A DNA stretch of 64,000 nucleotides. Origin: Talpa occidentalis (Eukaryota > Chordata > Mammalia > Eulipotyphla > Talpidae). Where the stretch lies: positions 53,499,013 to 53,563,012 of the forward strand of contig NW_023601754.1 of NCBI RefSeq assembly GCF_014898055.3, read 5' to 3'. Under the pieces are notes generated by a model. The model made no database searches. It had not been told where the DNA came from and worked only from the letters and a program-made list of their open reading frames with translations. Shown piece after piece: positions 43,620 to 56,012 of the stretch. The translations under genes were made by a program, and so were the position numbers. Numbering within the stretch: the stretch's first letter is position 1; every line of letters starts with the position of its first letter.

Positions 43620-46080
43620 CTGTGTCCTGCGCCTGCCACGGCTGTTCTCACTTCAGCTTCGGCCCCTCCGGGTGACTCGGGGCTGACGGCCTGGCTTGGG
43701 CCCCAGCTCTGTCAGGGGGCAGATGGCCGGATTCCTCCAGAGCCCCACGGCATCTGTGGAAATGGGCGAAGGAAGACCGCCTGCGACGGGGAGGCCTGCC
43801 AACCCCATTCGCCTGCTCTATCCCCTCCCCCACCTTCGCCAGGGCCCCTGCAGTGCCCTCCGTGAGCAGCCCTGGAGCCCAGCCCTTGTGCAGGGTTACC
43901 ATGGGGTTGGGGGCTGGGGCACTGCCGAGGCCGGGAGGGGTGGAGGGGCCCAGCCTCTGGACGGGGGCTCCCCTCTGACTGCCTGGTGGGGCGTTCCGAT
44001 AGACGAGTACACGCTGCAGGCCCCAAAGAGAGACGGTCTCCAGGGTGTGGGTCTGCCCCTGGGCGAGGCCTGCAGACTCTACCTCGCTCTCCGCCCTGCG
44101 TGCATGTGTCTCTCTCTGGACTGTGGACACGTGCGGGTCAGCAGCTGGGGTGTCCACCAGAGGGGGTCCTCGAGAGGCGGGGCCTCGTGCCGGGGGCCGC
44201 TGGGGGGCTCCACTGGGCAGGTCCCAGTGGTGGTCACTGTCCTCGGGGCCAGCGAGGGCCGGATGCTGCACCAAGCAGCCGAGGACAGACGCGCCCGGGC
44301 GCCCACCTCATCAGAGCGGGCGGCAGGGTCCTGGGGTCAGCCACACTCGGGGGCGGGCGGGCAGAGCCTGCTTAGCGTCTGGAGAAGACGGCCCGGGGTG
44401 CCGTCGGGGTGCGGCTGAGCGGGTCAGAGGGGAAGGGGGCGCGGGTGGGCTCCCAGCCTTCGGAGCACCGTCAGTGCCACCGGATGAGCCCTTAAAACTG
44501 GCTCGGATGGTGGATCTTGGTGTGCTTTCCCCGCCGCGGGGGAGGGGGGCAGACAACTGGGCCGCCCTGTCCACGGCCAGCGGGGGGTGGGCTTGCAGGG
44601 CTGTGTTCCTGCCAGCCGGACACCTGGCACCCCGGCGCCCACCGGGTTGCCCAGACCGGTTTCCCTTCCCCTTCCCGAGGGAGTGCTGCTCACCCGGGGC
44701 CAGGGCGCCTGCAGGCCTCACCTCCCATGAGGAGCCGCCCGCCCGGCCCTGTGGCCTCCCCAGGCTCTGGCTTCCCCCCCAACCCCCGCCGCCCGAGCCT
44801 GTTCCCTGGAACGCAGAGCAGGCTCACCCTCGAGCCAGGGTGGCCCGTGGGGACCAGGACGGGGTCAGCCCAGGGCTCTGAGACTGCGTACTCTCCAGAG
44901 TGGCGGCTGCTATTGGGGTGTCCTGTCCCCCCTCTGGAGGCCCCCCCTTCCCTGTCTCAACTTTCTGCCTTCTCCCTGGTGTCACTGTGTCTGCGACCCC
45001 GCTTGTCCTCTGTCCCCGCCCTGGAGAGGGCACGTCCATCTGCTTCACGCACCGCAGCACCATTGGGCATCAGGAAACTGCCTCTTTATGTAGGCTGAGG
45101 CCATGGCCTAGGGGTTGATGGGAGTTGTCCCGGAAGCGCCCTGCAGGTGAAGTGCCCTGGGGCAGGCAGCTCCACAGTGGACCCCCAAGGGGCCTGCCAT
45201 GGTCTCCGCCCCCCAGCAGGTGGCTCCTGCAGGCAAGTGGGTGTCGCCCTGCCCCAGGGCCTCAGACTCCTGGGGCCATAGATCACTTCCGGAAGGCCCA
45301 CAGACCAGCCTGCAAGGGAGATAAGGCCGCAGGGGAGGCTAGGTGCCCTTTGGCCCACTTTCTGCAGCCGGGCCAGACCTGAGGCAGGGACCAGGCTGAC
45401 GTCTGGCTTCCCTGCCTCCTGCTAGCTGCTCCCTCGGGAACCATCCTGTCCGCCTTGGATGGACCCGGGTTCGCGCGCTGCAGCCTGGGAAGGGATTCTG
45501 AGAACGGGTGCACCAGACAGAGCACTAGCGGGCAAATGGGCCCTTCTTGCCTCCCTAGCACGTCCACAATCCTCTGCTACCAGCACCCATGGGTGCTTTG
45601 TCCACCTTTGCCATGGCATCCCTTGAGACCCCTCCTCTGGACAGGGTCCTGCCCTTCCGAGCACCAGTGAACGCTCAGGCTGGCCCCCTGCCACCTGCAC
45701 AGAGAAGACGTGGCAGGCAGCACCTCTGGTCCCTGGGGCCCCTCCAGCAGCCACTGCGCTGGTCCAAGGCCGGCGTTCTCTGGCCCTGGTGCAGTCCCCG
45801 CCCTGCCCACCCACCCCTCAGCCCGTCTCCGCCACAGGTGCCTGTCCCACGCGGGGCCTGGACCACGGCGCCTCCACACCCCACAGGGCGGCGCCCCTTC
45901 CCTAGGCACCTGGTCCTGGCAGCACCTGGATGTCGGAGCCAGGTGGTCACTGACACACTCTCCTGGCTCCGCGGGGAGCTGTGTCTCTTCAAAGTGCAGG
46001 TTTTACTCTTACTCCCAGGTGAAGGGAGAGGCTGGAGTGGAAAACGTCAGGCTGATCTGTGGATGAGCTGAAGTCAGGAC
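43620..46080. other. Intergenic DNA downstream of MRPL21
   Basis: GC-rich and without a recognisable gene. The open frames on both strands are compositional. Confidence 0.55.
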
Positions 46081-46330
46081 AGAGCCCGTAGACTGGAAGT
46101 TTCAGGGAACAGCTGATAAGCGCCCTCAAGGCCACAGGCACCCTGATTCATGCATTCCCAGCTGGCTGTACCCCTTGCTGTGGACAATAAACACTCTGTT
46201 GCCTAATTGCTCGGGGCTCAGACTTCGGAGAGACCTCCGGGGCTGCCAGCGTGAATAAAGAACTTAACCTTCTCTCTGCGCTGCCTGGTTCCCTGACAGA
46301 ACCCCGCGGCAACAGGACAACAGGCCCCCG
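46080..46330 (+). mobile_element. Possible LTR-like fragment
   Basis: Two AATAAA hexamers (46187 and 46254) lie in a layout like a retroviral R/U5 end: ACAATAAACACTCTGTTGCC, then a CT-rich block, then TGGTTCCCTGACAGAACCCC. No coding remnant is attached. This could be an old solo LTR, or simply a poly(A)-rich intergenic sequence. Confidence 0.3.
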
Positions 46331-47869
46331 ACAAATCACATCATCCAAACTCAGTACCTACCTCGACCTGCCCTGCTGACCTTTAACCCCGCAGCATGGA
46401 GCTCCCCTGGCACTGCACGGGGTGCACCCAGGATAGACGGGGGTCCACAATCATTCCCCCATCTGGGAAGAACCCCCACCTGTGTGTCTCCTGAGCTCCT
46501 GGCTGCCCATGACACCCTCACATGCACTCAGTCGGCTGTTCCTTCACCACTCGCTTCCCCTGGGGGGGAGGGAGACGCCCTACCACGGGGGGGGGGACAG
46601 AGGTGGGGGGGGGATCACGGGGGGCTCTGTTGTGCTTTCCAAGTGAAGGTGAGCAGGTAACAGGCTCGGACAGTGACCAGGGACTGTCCCTGGCTGCCAG
46701 GGCTGCACCCTAAGGGGACTAAGGCAGAAGCCAGGCCCGAAAGCCAGAGCCCCAGAAGGAGGCCATGGGGATGGGCTGAGCAGGAATCGGCTGACCCTGG
46801 AAGAGGCGATGCCGTGGGTCAGCAAGCCCCCGAGGGTCTGTAGGACATGGAAGGTGGACACCCCTGGGCAGCTGAGGGTGCTGGGAGGCAGCCTGGACCA
46901 GCTGGGCCCTGCCCCGCTCCACAGGGGCCCTTGTGTCCTCAGGCACAAAACAGATGAAATACTTCCCTTGCCGGTGAGTGCGAGCCAGGGCCGCCTGCAC
47001 ACCGTGCTCACTCCCTGCCCCCATACCCACAGGTGCCCACAGACTCACACTTAGCACCCTATTAGGTCCGACCCACTCACAAGTCCTCTGTGAGACCCGG
47101 TGGTGCCAGGCAGTCAGCAGTCACTGGACACTGGGCATCTGCAAAGGGACAAGTGGCCGACTCGCTCAGAGCAGGCGGCGAGCTGGGCCCCGGCCCAGTG
47201 TCACAACAGCAGGGCCAACGGCAGAGCCCACCCAGAGGGTATAAAGGCACAGAGTTCCCACATCTACAGAGGCAGGAAAGAGCTGGCATTTTCTAGAAAC
47301 CATCCATAGGGTGGTCACCTCAGAGAAGAGGAAAAAGGTTGCCAGAGATGGCCGACAACGGCCGCTCCTGGAACCCAAGCTCTTTGTAGTAAGAGAAAAT
47401 AACGGCAGGGGTTTTTGGCCAGGGATGCCCTCTCAGCTTCCAGAAGCATCTGAGTACAACTCCTAAGCCCCAAGTCAAACAAAACCCAGCTGGGCGCAGC
47501 CAGGAGCAGAGCTATTGAAAAAAATCCCAGTGAGTGAAATGTCCAAAATCTTGACTTTGTTCAATGATTCATACATCGAGCAGCGTTCAATCTCAGGGCC
47601 CCAAGGAGCCCACAAAATGGGCTTTTCTAGGCAGAAGGACCAGTCACGGGAAGATGGGAGAGCCTTGTGCTGGCCGGGCTGCTCTCCCCTACGGACGGTG
47701 GGGACGTATCAGGTGACCTGGCCGATGCTGGCCAGGTCATTCCAGATGGACTGGTTTAAGATTCCATTCCTGGGAGAGTTGAAACCGTAATTAAGTCTTG
47801 GCTTGGGGATATGGGACTAAGCACAGATGACTCCATTCCAGGCCTGTCATCTCCTCTTTGAACTAGACT
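46331..47869. other. Intergenic DNA
   Basis: G-rich simple sequence occurs around 46,560-46,620. No gene recognised. Confidence 0.5.
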
Positions 47870-47950
47870 CGTTAAGTAACTCACAGCACAGCCACAGAGT
47901 GGAGTATTACACAGCCGGTAAAAGGAATTAGGTAACGACAGGCAATGCTA
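47870..47950 (+). mobile_element. LINE-1 3' fragment (short)
   Basis: GAGTGGAGTATTACACAGCC then AAAAGGAATTAGGTAACGAC matches the common L1 ORF2 3'-end wording. Short and diverged. Confidence 0.6.
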
Positions 47951-49783
47951 TCGGTGCCCGGGCACTCGCCATCCCAGGACAGGGCCACCACGCCCTCTGC
48001 AGGTCTAAGGGCCTGTGGGCATTCTCCCGTCCCACAGGCCGGGCAGGCTGGCTGTGCTGCACGGTCAACTCATGAGCTCTCAGGCGGGAGGCTGGGCACT
48101 GGGGCACTGGGGCACGTGCTGGGATGTCACCCGGGGAGTCCCCTGGGACTGGGCCTTGGGAGCCCCGGCTGGGGACCTGTTCCTCACACCCTTGGTCTTG
48201 CTTTCCCTCCTTCCTGTCTCACTTCCCCCTCCCGGACAGAGGTCCCGGGACCATCTGCCCCAAAGTTGTCTTGACCTGAGGACATGTGGGCGCTGTAGCC
48301 AGGCCCAGAGGAGGGCGGTGATGGCCTTGGCGGCTTCTTTTCTAAAAAGCTGCCGGCAGAGGTGCGGGCTTGGCTCTCCCGTCTGCCAGAGCAGGGGTCC
48401 ATCCTGGACGTCATGTTCCCCTGAGGTGGGGGGTTTCCCTACTCAGTGATCCCTGGAACTTGCAGCAGGAGCTCCTGGGACGGGCCATCTGCCTGCTGAG
48501 CAGGGGACAGCCGCCAGTGCTGGGCAGTCAGTCCCTGGACCGCTGGTAGAAAGTTCCTCCCGCTCATCACACATTCAGGTGGGCGCTGGGGGGTTCCTAA
48601 GGACCCTAAGTTAAGGGGTTCATTCCCTGAGTGTCTTTCTCTAGTTCCTGCTTCTCCATTGTGGCACTTTTCTCTTTCTAGATCTTTCCAAGACATCCCT
48701 TCCTCGGGAACTGCAGCTGGACTTATGTTCAGAGATGACAGCCCCCGCCCCGTAATTTTTTATCCTGATGGGCAGATCCTATGCAAGATGATTCAGAATT
48801 ACAGTGGCCCCTTTGGGCCCCACTAAATGTGCAAAAATTGTCTTCTTGTGCACTGATCTCGTAAACCGTAGACTTAGAAATCAAACAAATTAAAGGGGAC
48901 AGACACATTTAATTGATATTTACAAGCCTCCAAGAGACACGTTAAATAACAAAAATGCAACCAACTTCATTTTGAAGGTTTAATTAGCTGTGTTAAAGGA
49001 TTCTTGGATCGGCAACTCGATGCTACACACAACTGTACAACGGAAGGATTTTAGTCGGAGAGAAGGTGGGGCCACAAGGTCAAAGCAAAAGAAGAGGGAC
49101 CCTCCAGGCTGTCGTTTTCATTAAAAGTTGATGTTTTGAAGATGAAGAATTCTGGGTGACGTGTGTAATTAAAACGAATGGCACTGATAAGAGAATTATT
49201 TCTGTATGTGAGGAAATAAGGTGTGTGCTTTCAAGAGAAGACAGACGCTACACTTTGCTGAGAACGGAACAAAATTTCGTTTTGTGATCCGGTGACCTCA
49301 GAGTGGGAAAGAGGGAAGAAGTGAGACAAAATCAAAACGTGACAGAGCAGAGCCCCACGCCTGTGTGGCGGGGCGTGCACCACACCTGCACCTGGGCTAC
49401 AGGGGACCTTACAGGGGCTGCGGTCCCCCGTGCATCATCATTGACCCAGACGGCTGTTAGGGGACGCACGCCCATGCACAAGGAGATTTGTTGTGTGGAA
49501 CCAGCTCACCTGATAATCGAAACAGGCCCATGACCCGCACGTGCCGGAGACCCAGGAAAGTGTGAATCCAGCCCAAACCCGAAGGCCCCAAACCCAGGCG
49601 CACCCCCACCCCGATCTCTGGTTTTGCCAGTCTCCACCCACCAAGCATCTTCCTGGGAGGAAGTGGGGGTGTGTCTGAGCTCACATGCCAGGATAAAATC
49701 CAGCAGAGGCCTGGCAGTAAATGGAAGGCCTGGGAGCACAGAAGTTCCAGGAGGAGACACAGGACACAGGAGCGCGTCTTTAG
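47951..49783. other. Intergenic DNA, becoming AT-rich at 48.7-49.3 kb
   Basis: 48.72-49.30 kb is clearly A/T-rich against GC-rich flanks and is probably an old repeat that I cannot name. No gene was seen. Confidence 0.45.
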
Positions 49784-50085
49784 AACACTAGAGTGGGGCG
49801 GGCGGGGGGGGGGGGGTGTCCCCGGTGGCGCAGTGGTTGAGCGCTGGGTTGCGAAGCTGCCCGCAGCCTCTGCAGTGCCGGTTCGCTCCCCGGCCCCCGG
49901 AGGAGGGTCCCACATGGCGCGCAGACCTCTCCTGCCGCCCGCTGCTCCCCTCAGCAGTGTCCTTCGGTCCTTCTGCCTGCTCTGCTCCCCGCTCTGGCTC
50001 TGGTGAATTCTCTCACCCTCCCGCGCTTCTGACTACCCAGTGCTTGTATAAATAAATGAATGAATGAATGAATGAAACACTAGAG
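49784..50085 (+). mobile_element. tRNA-derived SINE, long form, young subtype
   Basis: Head CCCCGGTGGCGCAGTGGTTG (A box) and GCCGGTTCGCTCCCCGG (B box), body GACCTCTCCTG, tail AATAAATGAATGAATGAATG. AACACTAGAG at 49784-49793 and 50076-50085 is the target-site duplication. A G-rich run of about 18 nt stands between the first duplication and the head. Its head is closest to the short copy at 15.45 kb. Confidence 0.87.
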
Positions 50086-50359
50086 GGGGGACAATTTTCT
50101 CTGAGTCAAATTCAGAAGCCATCAAAGAATAAATCTGACGATATAAAAAAAAAAACCTTCGTAAAAAAACAAGTAAACAGACAAACGGCTCGGCCAGCGG
50201 GGACATGCACCCCCAAACCGTGCACAGTCCTCCCAACCTCGACTGGCTATATGAGAACTGCAGGTGATAAGAGGTGCTCTGAGGATGTGGACACCTTTCT
50301 GCCGGAGGGAGCCTATGATGGTCAGTAGCCAAAAAATGGAAGGAAGCGGGGCGGGGGGC

Positions 50360-50635
50360 GGGTCCCTGGTGGCGCAGGGGTTAAAGTCTCAGTGCTATCA
50401 CCAGCCACCACGGCCTGAGCTCGACCCCCGGCCACGGAGCTGACCACATGGCGCAGCAGACCTCTCCTGACTCGCCCGCTGCTCCCCTCAGCAGTGCATT
50501 TCAGGAGAGCCACCTGTTCTGTTCTGCTCCCCACTCTGTTTCTGGTGAATCCTCTGAACGCCCCTCCCCCCAGCCCCATAGCTCTGGCCTACACCCAACT
50601 CCTATATGCATAAATAAATAAAAATAAATCTTTAG
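50360..50635 (+). mobile_element. tRNA-derived SINE, long form
   Basis: Head GGTCCCTGGTGGCGCAGGGG, body CCACATGGCGCAGCAGACCT, and a tail of AATAAATAAAAATAAATCTT, a poly(A)-signal plus TCTTT ending of the T+ SINE class. It abuts the next copy directly. Confidence 0.85.
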
Positions 50636-50915
50636 AGGCCTCCCTCGTGGTGCAAGGGGTTAAACACCACACTATGAAGCAATCCACAGCCTCTGCAGCA
50701 CCAGTTCGATCCCTGGCCGGCCAGGGAGCAACCCACATGGCGCAGCAGACCTCTCCTGTCTCCCCGCTGCTCCCCTCAGCAGTGTGTTTCAGTCTGTCTG
50801 CCTGTTCTGTTCCTCATTCTGTCTCTGGTGAATCCTCTCACCCCCCGCATCTCTGGCCTGTACCTCGGTTCTTGTAATGAAGAAATGAATCTTTAAGGAA
50901 AAAAAAAAAAAAAAG
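50636..50915 (+). mobile_element. tRNA-derived SINE, long form, head-to-tail with the previous one
   Basis: Head AGGCCTCCCTCGTGGTGCAA, B box AGTTCGATCCCTGGCCGG, body, TCTTTAAGG and a long A-run. It begins at the base after the tail of the copy at 50360, so it probably inserted into that copy's A-rich tail. Confidence 0.85.
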
Positions 50916-51770
50916 AACTGTGTCTTTTGACGTAAACTATGAAAAGATCACAACTGAGAAGGCGAAGTGTCCGAGCAGCACACTGGAGAGGAGACGCAGC
51001 AGTCCTTGGATTTATGCAAAGCCTTACAGAGAATGACAGACACGCACATTAAAAGCACACTAAGATGTCATGTTTCATTGTCAGGCTGGGGAAACCCACA
51101 CTCTGTCCCACACTTCTGGTGAGACCCTGTGCCAGCACACCCTCACACGGGCCGAGAGCAAATGGGGCCATGGAGGGAATGCGGGCCAATTCCAGGTGTC
51201 CACGGGGCCGTGGAGGGGCAGGTATGTGGTGAAACACTGACCCAGCTGTGTGGGTGAGGGAGTTGCCAGCTGAGGGAACACCTGACTCCACACACTAAGA
51301 AAGCCGATTGTCCTCCCTAACGCAGGTGGGCCTCACCCAATCCGTTGAAGGCCTCAGGAAAACAAAAGGGCGGACCTCCCTTGAAGAAGAGGAACTCCTG
51401 CTGCCCCACTCCTTTGGCACTGGGACATCCGTTGCTCTCCTGCCTTGGGAGTCAAAGACAAACATCGGCTATTTGGGGGGATCGAGTCCGATGGTCTTTG
51501 AAATGGAAGTACCCCTGCAGGTCCCAGGTTTTCAACTTGCCTCTTACAAACTTTGGGACCTGTCCATCTCTGTCTCTGTAACTATCTGAGCCAACATCTT
51601 ATACTCAGTCTACCTTATATTGCATTACATTATACTTCACTGTTACAAGATACATATGTATACAGCGTGAGCCGCAACAACATTCTGTAGTCCCTGCTGC
51701 CCGGTGGCATCCCAGCCACCGTAGCCTGCAGCCTGGCACAGCTCTCTGCCATGTCTCATGGTAGCACCCT

Positions 51771-52068
51771 ATGCCTGATTTATTCTTTTTTTAAAAAAAA
51801 AAAAAGATTTTATTTATTTATTTACTTATTTATTTATGCATACAAGAGCTGAGGTATAGACCTCAGGGGGGTGAGAGGATCCACCAGAGACAGAGCGGGG
51901 AACAGAACAGGCGGATCTACTGAAATCCACTGCTGAGGGGAGCAGCAGGGGACAAGAGAGGTCTGCAGCGCCATGTGGGTAGCTCCCGGGCAGGGGATGG
52001 AGGCTGCGGACAGCTTCACGGTGCTGACGCTTAACCCCTTGCCCCATGGGAGCCCCATGCCTGATTTA
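51771..52068 (-). mobile_element. tRNA-derived SINE, long form, minus strand
   Basis: ATGCCTGATTTA at 51771-51782 and 52057-52068 is a perfect 12-bp target-site duplication. The element reads from a T-rich tail (TTTATTTATTTATGCATACA) to CCTTGCCCCATGGGAGCCCC. Part of its B-box region is missing compared with its relatives. Confidence 0.88.
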
Positions 52069-52359
52069 GTCTGTCTTGTTTTGCGCATCATGGCCCCTAA
52101 GTGCACAAACCATACTGCTGTTTCATTTGCACAATAGTGCAATTGTCTAAAAATGCGTTTTTCAAGACTCTCCCCAGTGAACGGACACCTCCAGCTCTCC
52201 ACTAGGTAGCTGGGATACCTGCTGTTTGTTTCTCTGAAGAGCCCTCCCTAGCAGAGGCCCTTCAGTTAACACAGCCACACAGTCTGCACATGGCCTTGGC
52301 CCCTGGCAACGACCGGTCCGACAGCCCTCGCTATGTGAAGACTGGCAGGCTGGAAAGTG

Positions 52360-52480
52360 ACCTTTACGCAGTTATTCACCGCAACAGTGTTTATAGAGCC
52401 AAGACAAGAAACACCCCAGGTGTCGAGGGGAACAAATAAACTGCAGTAAAACAAGCCATAGGATGGGAAACTGTGTCCTC
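52360..52480 (+). mobile_element. LINE-1 3' fragment
   Basis: GCAACAGTGTTTATAGAGCC, AGACAAGAAACACCCCAGGT and GGGGAACAAATAAACTGCAG follow the L1 3'-end order. Diverged. Confidence 0.5.
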
Positions 52481-53064
52481 TGTGGGGAATGTTAAACAAG
52501 GAAGCTCTTGATTGTGCCGAGGAGAATCACCCCAAGATGCACACGTCAGCTTTAAAGAAAACAAACAGAGCAGAGATCTGTATCCAGGCTTCCCTTTACA
52601 CAGGAAAGAAGGAAAAGGCGCATTCGTGTTGGTTTTGTTTGTATTTTCTGAGGAAAGCGCTGCAGGGGTAGCTGAAGGAACTAGTAAGAATGGAGGTCAA
52701 ATGGGGCAGAGGCGGGAGTAAGACTTTTCTCAAAATAAATTTAAAAATAGCAGTATTATAAAAAATCAATTAAAAGACTTTCTCCTAACGTTTTTACATC
52801 GCTTTGATACTTGAACCATAGAATTTCAACATAGCCTCTGCTCAGAAGATCCAATACCCTGACTCACCCACCTGCAACTGCTTGTTCCCCAGCTCGTAGC
52901 TGCTGGGCCACCCAGGGGGAATCTATTTTGCTCTGATGGTGCTTCCTGCCCTAGGAGAGGTCTGGCCCGGAGCAGGTGCTCCAGGAACACATTTGGGGTG
53001 AACGACTTGAGAAAAACCATGAAGAAAGTAAAACAGCAGGGAATGCGTGCCATCAGGAACAGCT

Positions 53065-53115
53065 TGTTCAGGCGGTGGAATACCATACAGCCGTTAAAAA
53101 GGACGGTCTAGACTG
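53065..53115 (+). mobile_element. Short LINE-1 3' scrap
   Basis: GCGGTGGAATACCATACAGC then CGTTAAAAAGGACGG is the L1 wording around the end of ORF2. Very short. Confidence 0.45.
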
Positions 53116-53389
53116 ACAGATTCCCAAAACACACTGGGGGGGGGTATTCCAGAACGACCCCCCTGCTGTTTGCAAGGGATCCCTAACACACTACTAAGCC
53201 TTTCTGGGTCTACATAAGGGCTGAGGCAGGAGAGACAGGCCGGGGCAGCGCCAGCAGCTCCCTCACCGGTCCTTGCAGCGGGGGCTGGACGGGAGGTGAC
53301 GGGACCGGGTCCTGCACGCACTTTCCGCTCACTCCCAAGAGGCCCCTTGGTGACCCGCAATGAACTTCAACTCAAGAAAAGCTGAAGGG

Positions 53390-53860
53390 GCGCAACTCCT
53401 GGATGGAGCCGGGGCGCAGGCCCGCGCGGGGGTGCGCGGGGGGGGGGGCTCGGCGGCCACCCCCGCGGACTGCGTCACTGTGAACACTTGGGGGCCCCGA
53501 GCCGCGGCCCCGAGTCCACTCAGGCGCCGGGCGCTGCAGGCCCGGGGGGCGCGCGGGAGGGGCGCGCGCTCGGAGCCCCGGGTCTGGGCGCCGCTGGCCC
53601 GACGGTCTCCCCGCGGCCCGCCGGCCCCCCCTGGGCCGAGGCCCCCCCCCCCGCCCGCGGCCGCCGCTTTCCCGGGGTGGGGAGGGCGGCCCGGGGGCGG
53701 CTCCGGCTCCGAGCGCCCCACCCCCGCCGCCCCGCGCCCCCCGCGCGCCCCCCGCCCGCCGCCGCGCGCGGGCCCCGACTCACCCGGCCCGGGGAGGCGC
53801 CTGGGCCGGCGGGGGGGGGGCCGGAAGCCCGGGGGAGGGCGAGAGCCCCCGCCCCCGCCT

Positions 53861-53891
<31 letters not shown>

Positions 53892-54960
53892 GCCCCCGCC
53901 GGGCCCGGCCGGCCGCCGCGTCCTTCCGGAGAGGCGCGTCCCGGCCGCGGCGAGCCCCGCGCCCCCGCCGCCCCGCCGCCCCCCGGCCCGGCTCCCCGCG
54001 CCCTCCCCAGGCCGAGGCCCAGCGGCCTCGGGAGCTTCGGGCGCCCCGCGCGTCCCCGCCAGCCCCCCTCGTTCCCGGCGGCGGGCGCGGGGCGCGGGGC
54101 GCGGGCCCTGGGGGCGGCGCGGGCGTCGGACCCCCGGCGGGAGGGCCTGGGGGGCGGGCCCTGTCGGGGCGCCCGGGGCCCCAGGAGGAGGCCGGGGCGC
54201 TCCAGCGGGGGGGCTGGGCGCGAGGGCCCCGCTCCCGCCCGGGGGCGCCGGGGCTGTGGGGACCGGGGGGCGCCTGTGCGGGGGGCTGGGGGGCCGCACC
54301 CGCCGGCTCCTGGAGCGGGGCCCGCGGGGCGCGCCCGGAAAGGGGAGCCGCGGACGGGCGGGCGGCGGCGGGTGCCAGGCGCGGAGGAGGGGCCGGCGCG
54401 CGGGTTCGGCCTCGTCGCCGGGGAATGTCCCGGAAACGTCCTGGAACCGGGCCGGGCGGCACCGCCGAGTGCGGAGCGACGCCTCCGGGCCGGGCTGGAA
54501 GCGGGACTCGGGGCCAACGGGACTCGGGGCGCCGCGCCAGGCCAGGGGCCCGCGCCCGACCCCGCGCCCCCACCCCGGCAGGCGCCGCTGCGTGGCCCGG
54601 CCCCGGGGCCCGGGGCGCTGACCCGGCGGCCCTCCTGGCACTCAGCCCGCAGCTGGGCAGGGACGGGCGAGCCGGGCAGCGGGAGGGCCGACCTGGCAGC
54701 CAGAACCACGGAGCAGATGCCCAGAGGCGGAGCGGGCGAGGAGCAGGCGGAGGAGCCAGAGCGGAGGCCGGCGGCCCGGGCGGGCGGCCTCTGTCCGGCC
54801 CGTGGGGTGGGCGGCGGGTGGCAGGTGGCGGCCGCGCAGGTGTCGCTGGCAGGCCCGGGCTGGGCCACCTGCCCCGGGCAGCTGGGCCGGGAGACCTGCC
54901 GGGCCCGGCCAGAGGGAAAAACAGAGACGGTGTTAAAAAGTTATCCAGAGCTTCAGGACG
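53390..54960. promoter_or_regulatory. CPT1A: Strong CpG island, candidate CPT1A promoter and first non-coding exon
   Basis: About 1.5 kb of extremely C+G-rich, CpG-dense DNA with repeated GC boxes and no TATA element. It is far denser than its surroundings. In human 11q13.3 the next gene after MRPL21 is CPT1A, the liver mitochondrial carnitine palmitoyltransferase, in this orientation with a GC-rich TATA-less promoter and an untranslated first exon. Position and orientation therefore fit. I could not place the exact transcription start or first splice donor, and no CPT1A coding exon was found in the remaining 9 kb. All long open frames here are composition effects. Another CpG-island gene is possible. 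Confidence 0.5.
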
Positions 54961-56012
54961 GTGACACTCCCCAGAGGGTGAGGCCCAGCACCTTCTCACC
55001 GGCGGGCGGGGCTGCAGCCGGCACCTCGAGGGGCTCAGCTCTGTCTGCCAAGCGAGGGAACAAAGGTCGGGCCAGGCTGGGCTCACACCCCGCAGCCCGC
55101 TTGCTGCGAGAATGGTGGCGGCCCTCACGGACACGCTCAGCAGCCATGAGCATCAGGGGACCCATCAAAGTTCTCATTTCCCCTCAACGGCGATTTACTG
55201 CTTTTTTTGACAAACAAATAGAACCCCCACCCCCATTTTTCTTTTCTTTGTGGCCCCAATTTGCAGGCTCCCCAAACTTGACTCCTCCTCTGGGTGGGAG
55301 ACTCGCCGGCAGAGCAGCACAGGGAAGCACGTAAGCCAAGGCCTTTCTCAGGAAGGGGGCCTCTGATGAGGATTTGGGGAGCATATTGGGGGTGCCAGCA
55401 TGGCAGGTGGGGGCTCACAGGGGAGCCAGGCAGGGGACAGCGGCCAGAGGCTTGGAGTCATAGCGGGGAGTGGGCAGAAGGGATGGGGGGTCATGTAAGA
55501 GCAGCTCCCAGGAGCGAGGAGAACCTGCACAGGTGACTCCCAGGTCACATGAGGAGAGGGTTCCCGGGAGGGGGCTGGGGCAGCAGTGAAATCCCCAAGG
55601 ATGGGGCTGGGGACTGGCAGGTGCCCTGCTTGTTGGTGAGCTTCGAAGGGCCAGTGCCGACCCAGAGGAGCCCCGCGGCGGCCGCTATGCAGCACGAGCG
55701 CAACACAGGCTTAAGAGTTTTTTCAGGCACCTGCAGGCCACCTGTCAAGACGCAGTTCCCCAAGTACACATGGTCCCTCCCAGCCACCCTGGCGCTGTCC
55801 TTGACCCTGCCAGATTTGACACATCTCAAGAAAACCTACAGGTGCCGGCCGGAGGCTGGACACAGGTCCCAGCCTCCCTGAGGGCCTGCCCAGCCCCCAG
55901 GCGCCGGCTTGTTTGCTTGAAACCTGGGACAGTGACTGACTTCAGAGCCGCACCGAGACGTGGCTCTCGGAGCTGTCTGGAATCGCGCCCCGCGTCTCCC
56001 CATATTATGTTT
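54961..56012. other. Non-coding DNA after the CpG island (possible CPT1A intron 1)
   Basis: Composition falls back to average. No exon or repeat recognised. Confidence 0.4.

Noticed and set aside
43696..44881. Plus-strand frames of 240 and 278 residues downstream of MRPL21
   Set aside because: No conserved motif, no splice context and biased composition. Treated as chance open frames.
53329..55134. Open frames of 601 (minus), 534 (plus), 377, 373, 362 and 352 residues in the CpG island
   Set aside because: They overlap each other in several frames on both strands, consist almost only of Pro/Arg/Gly/Ala/Ser and resemble no protein family. High GC removes stop codons.
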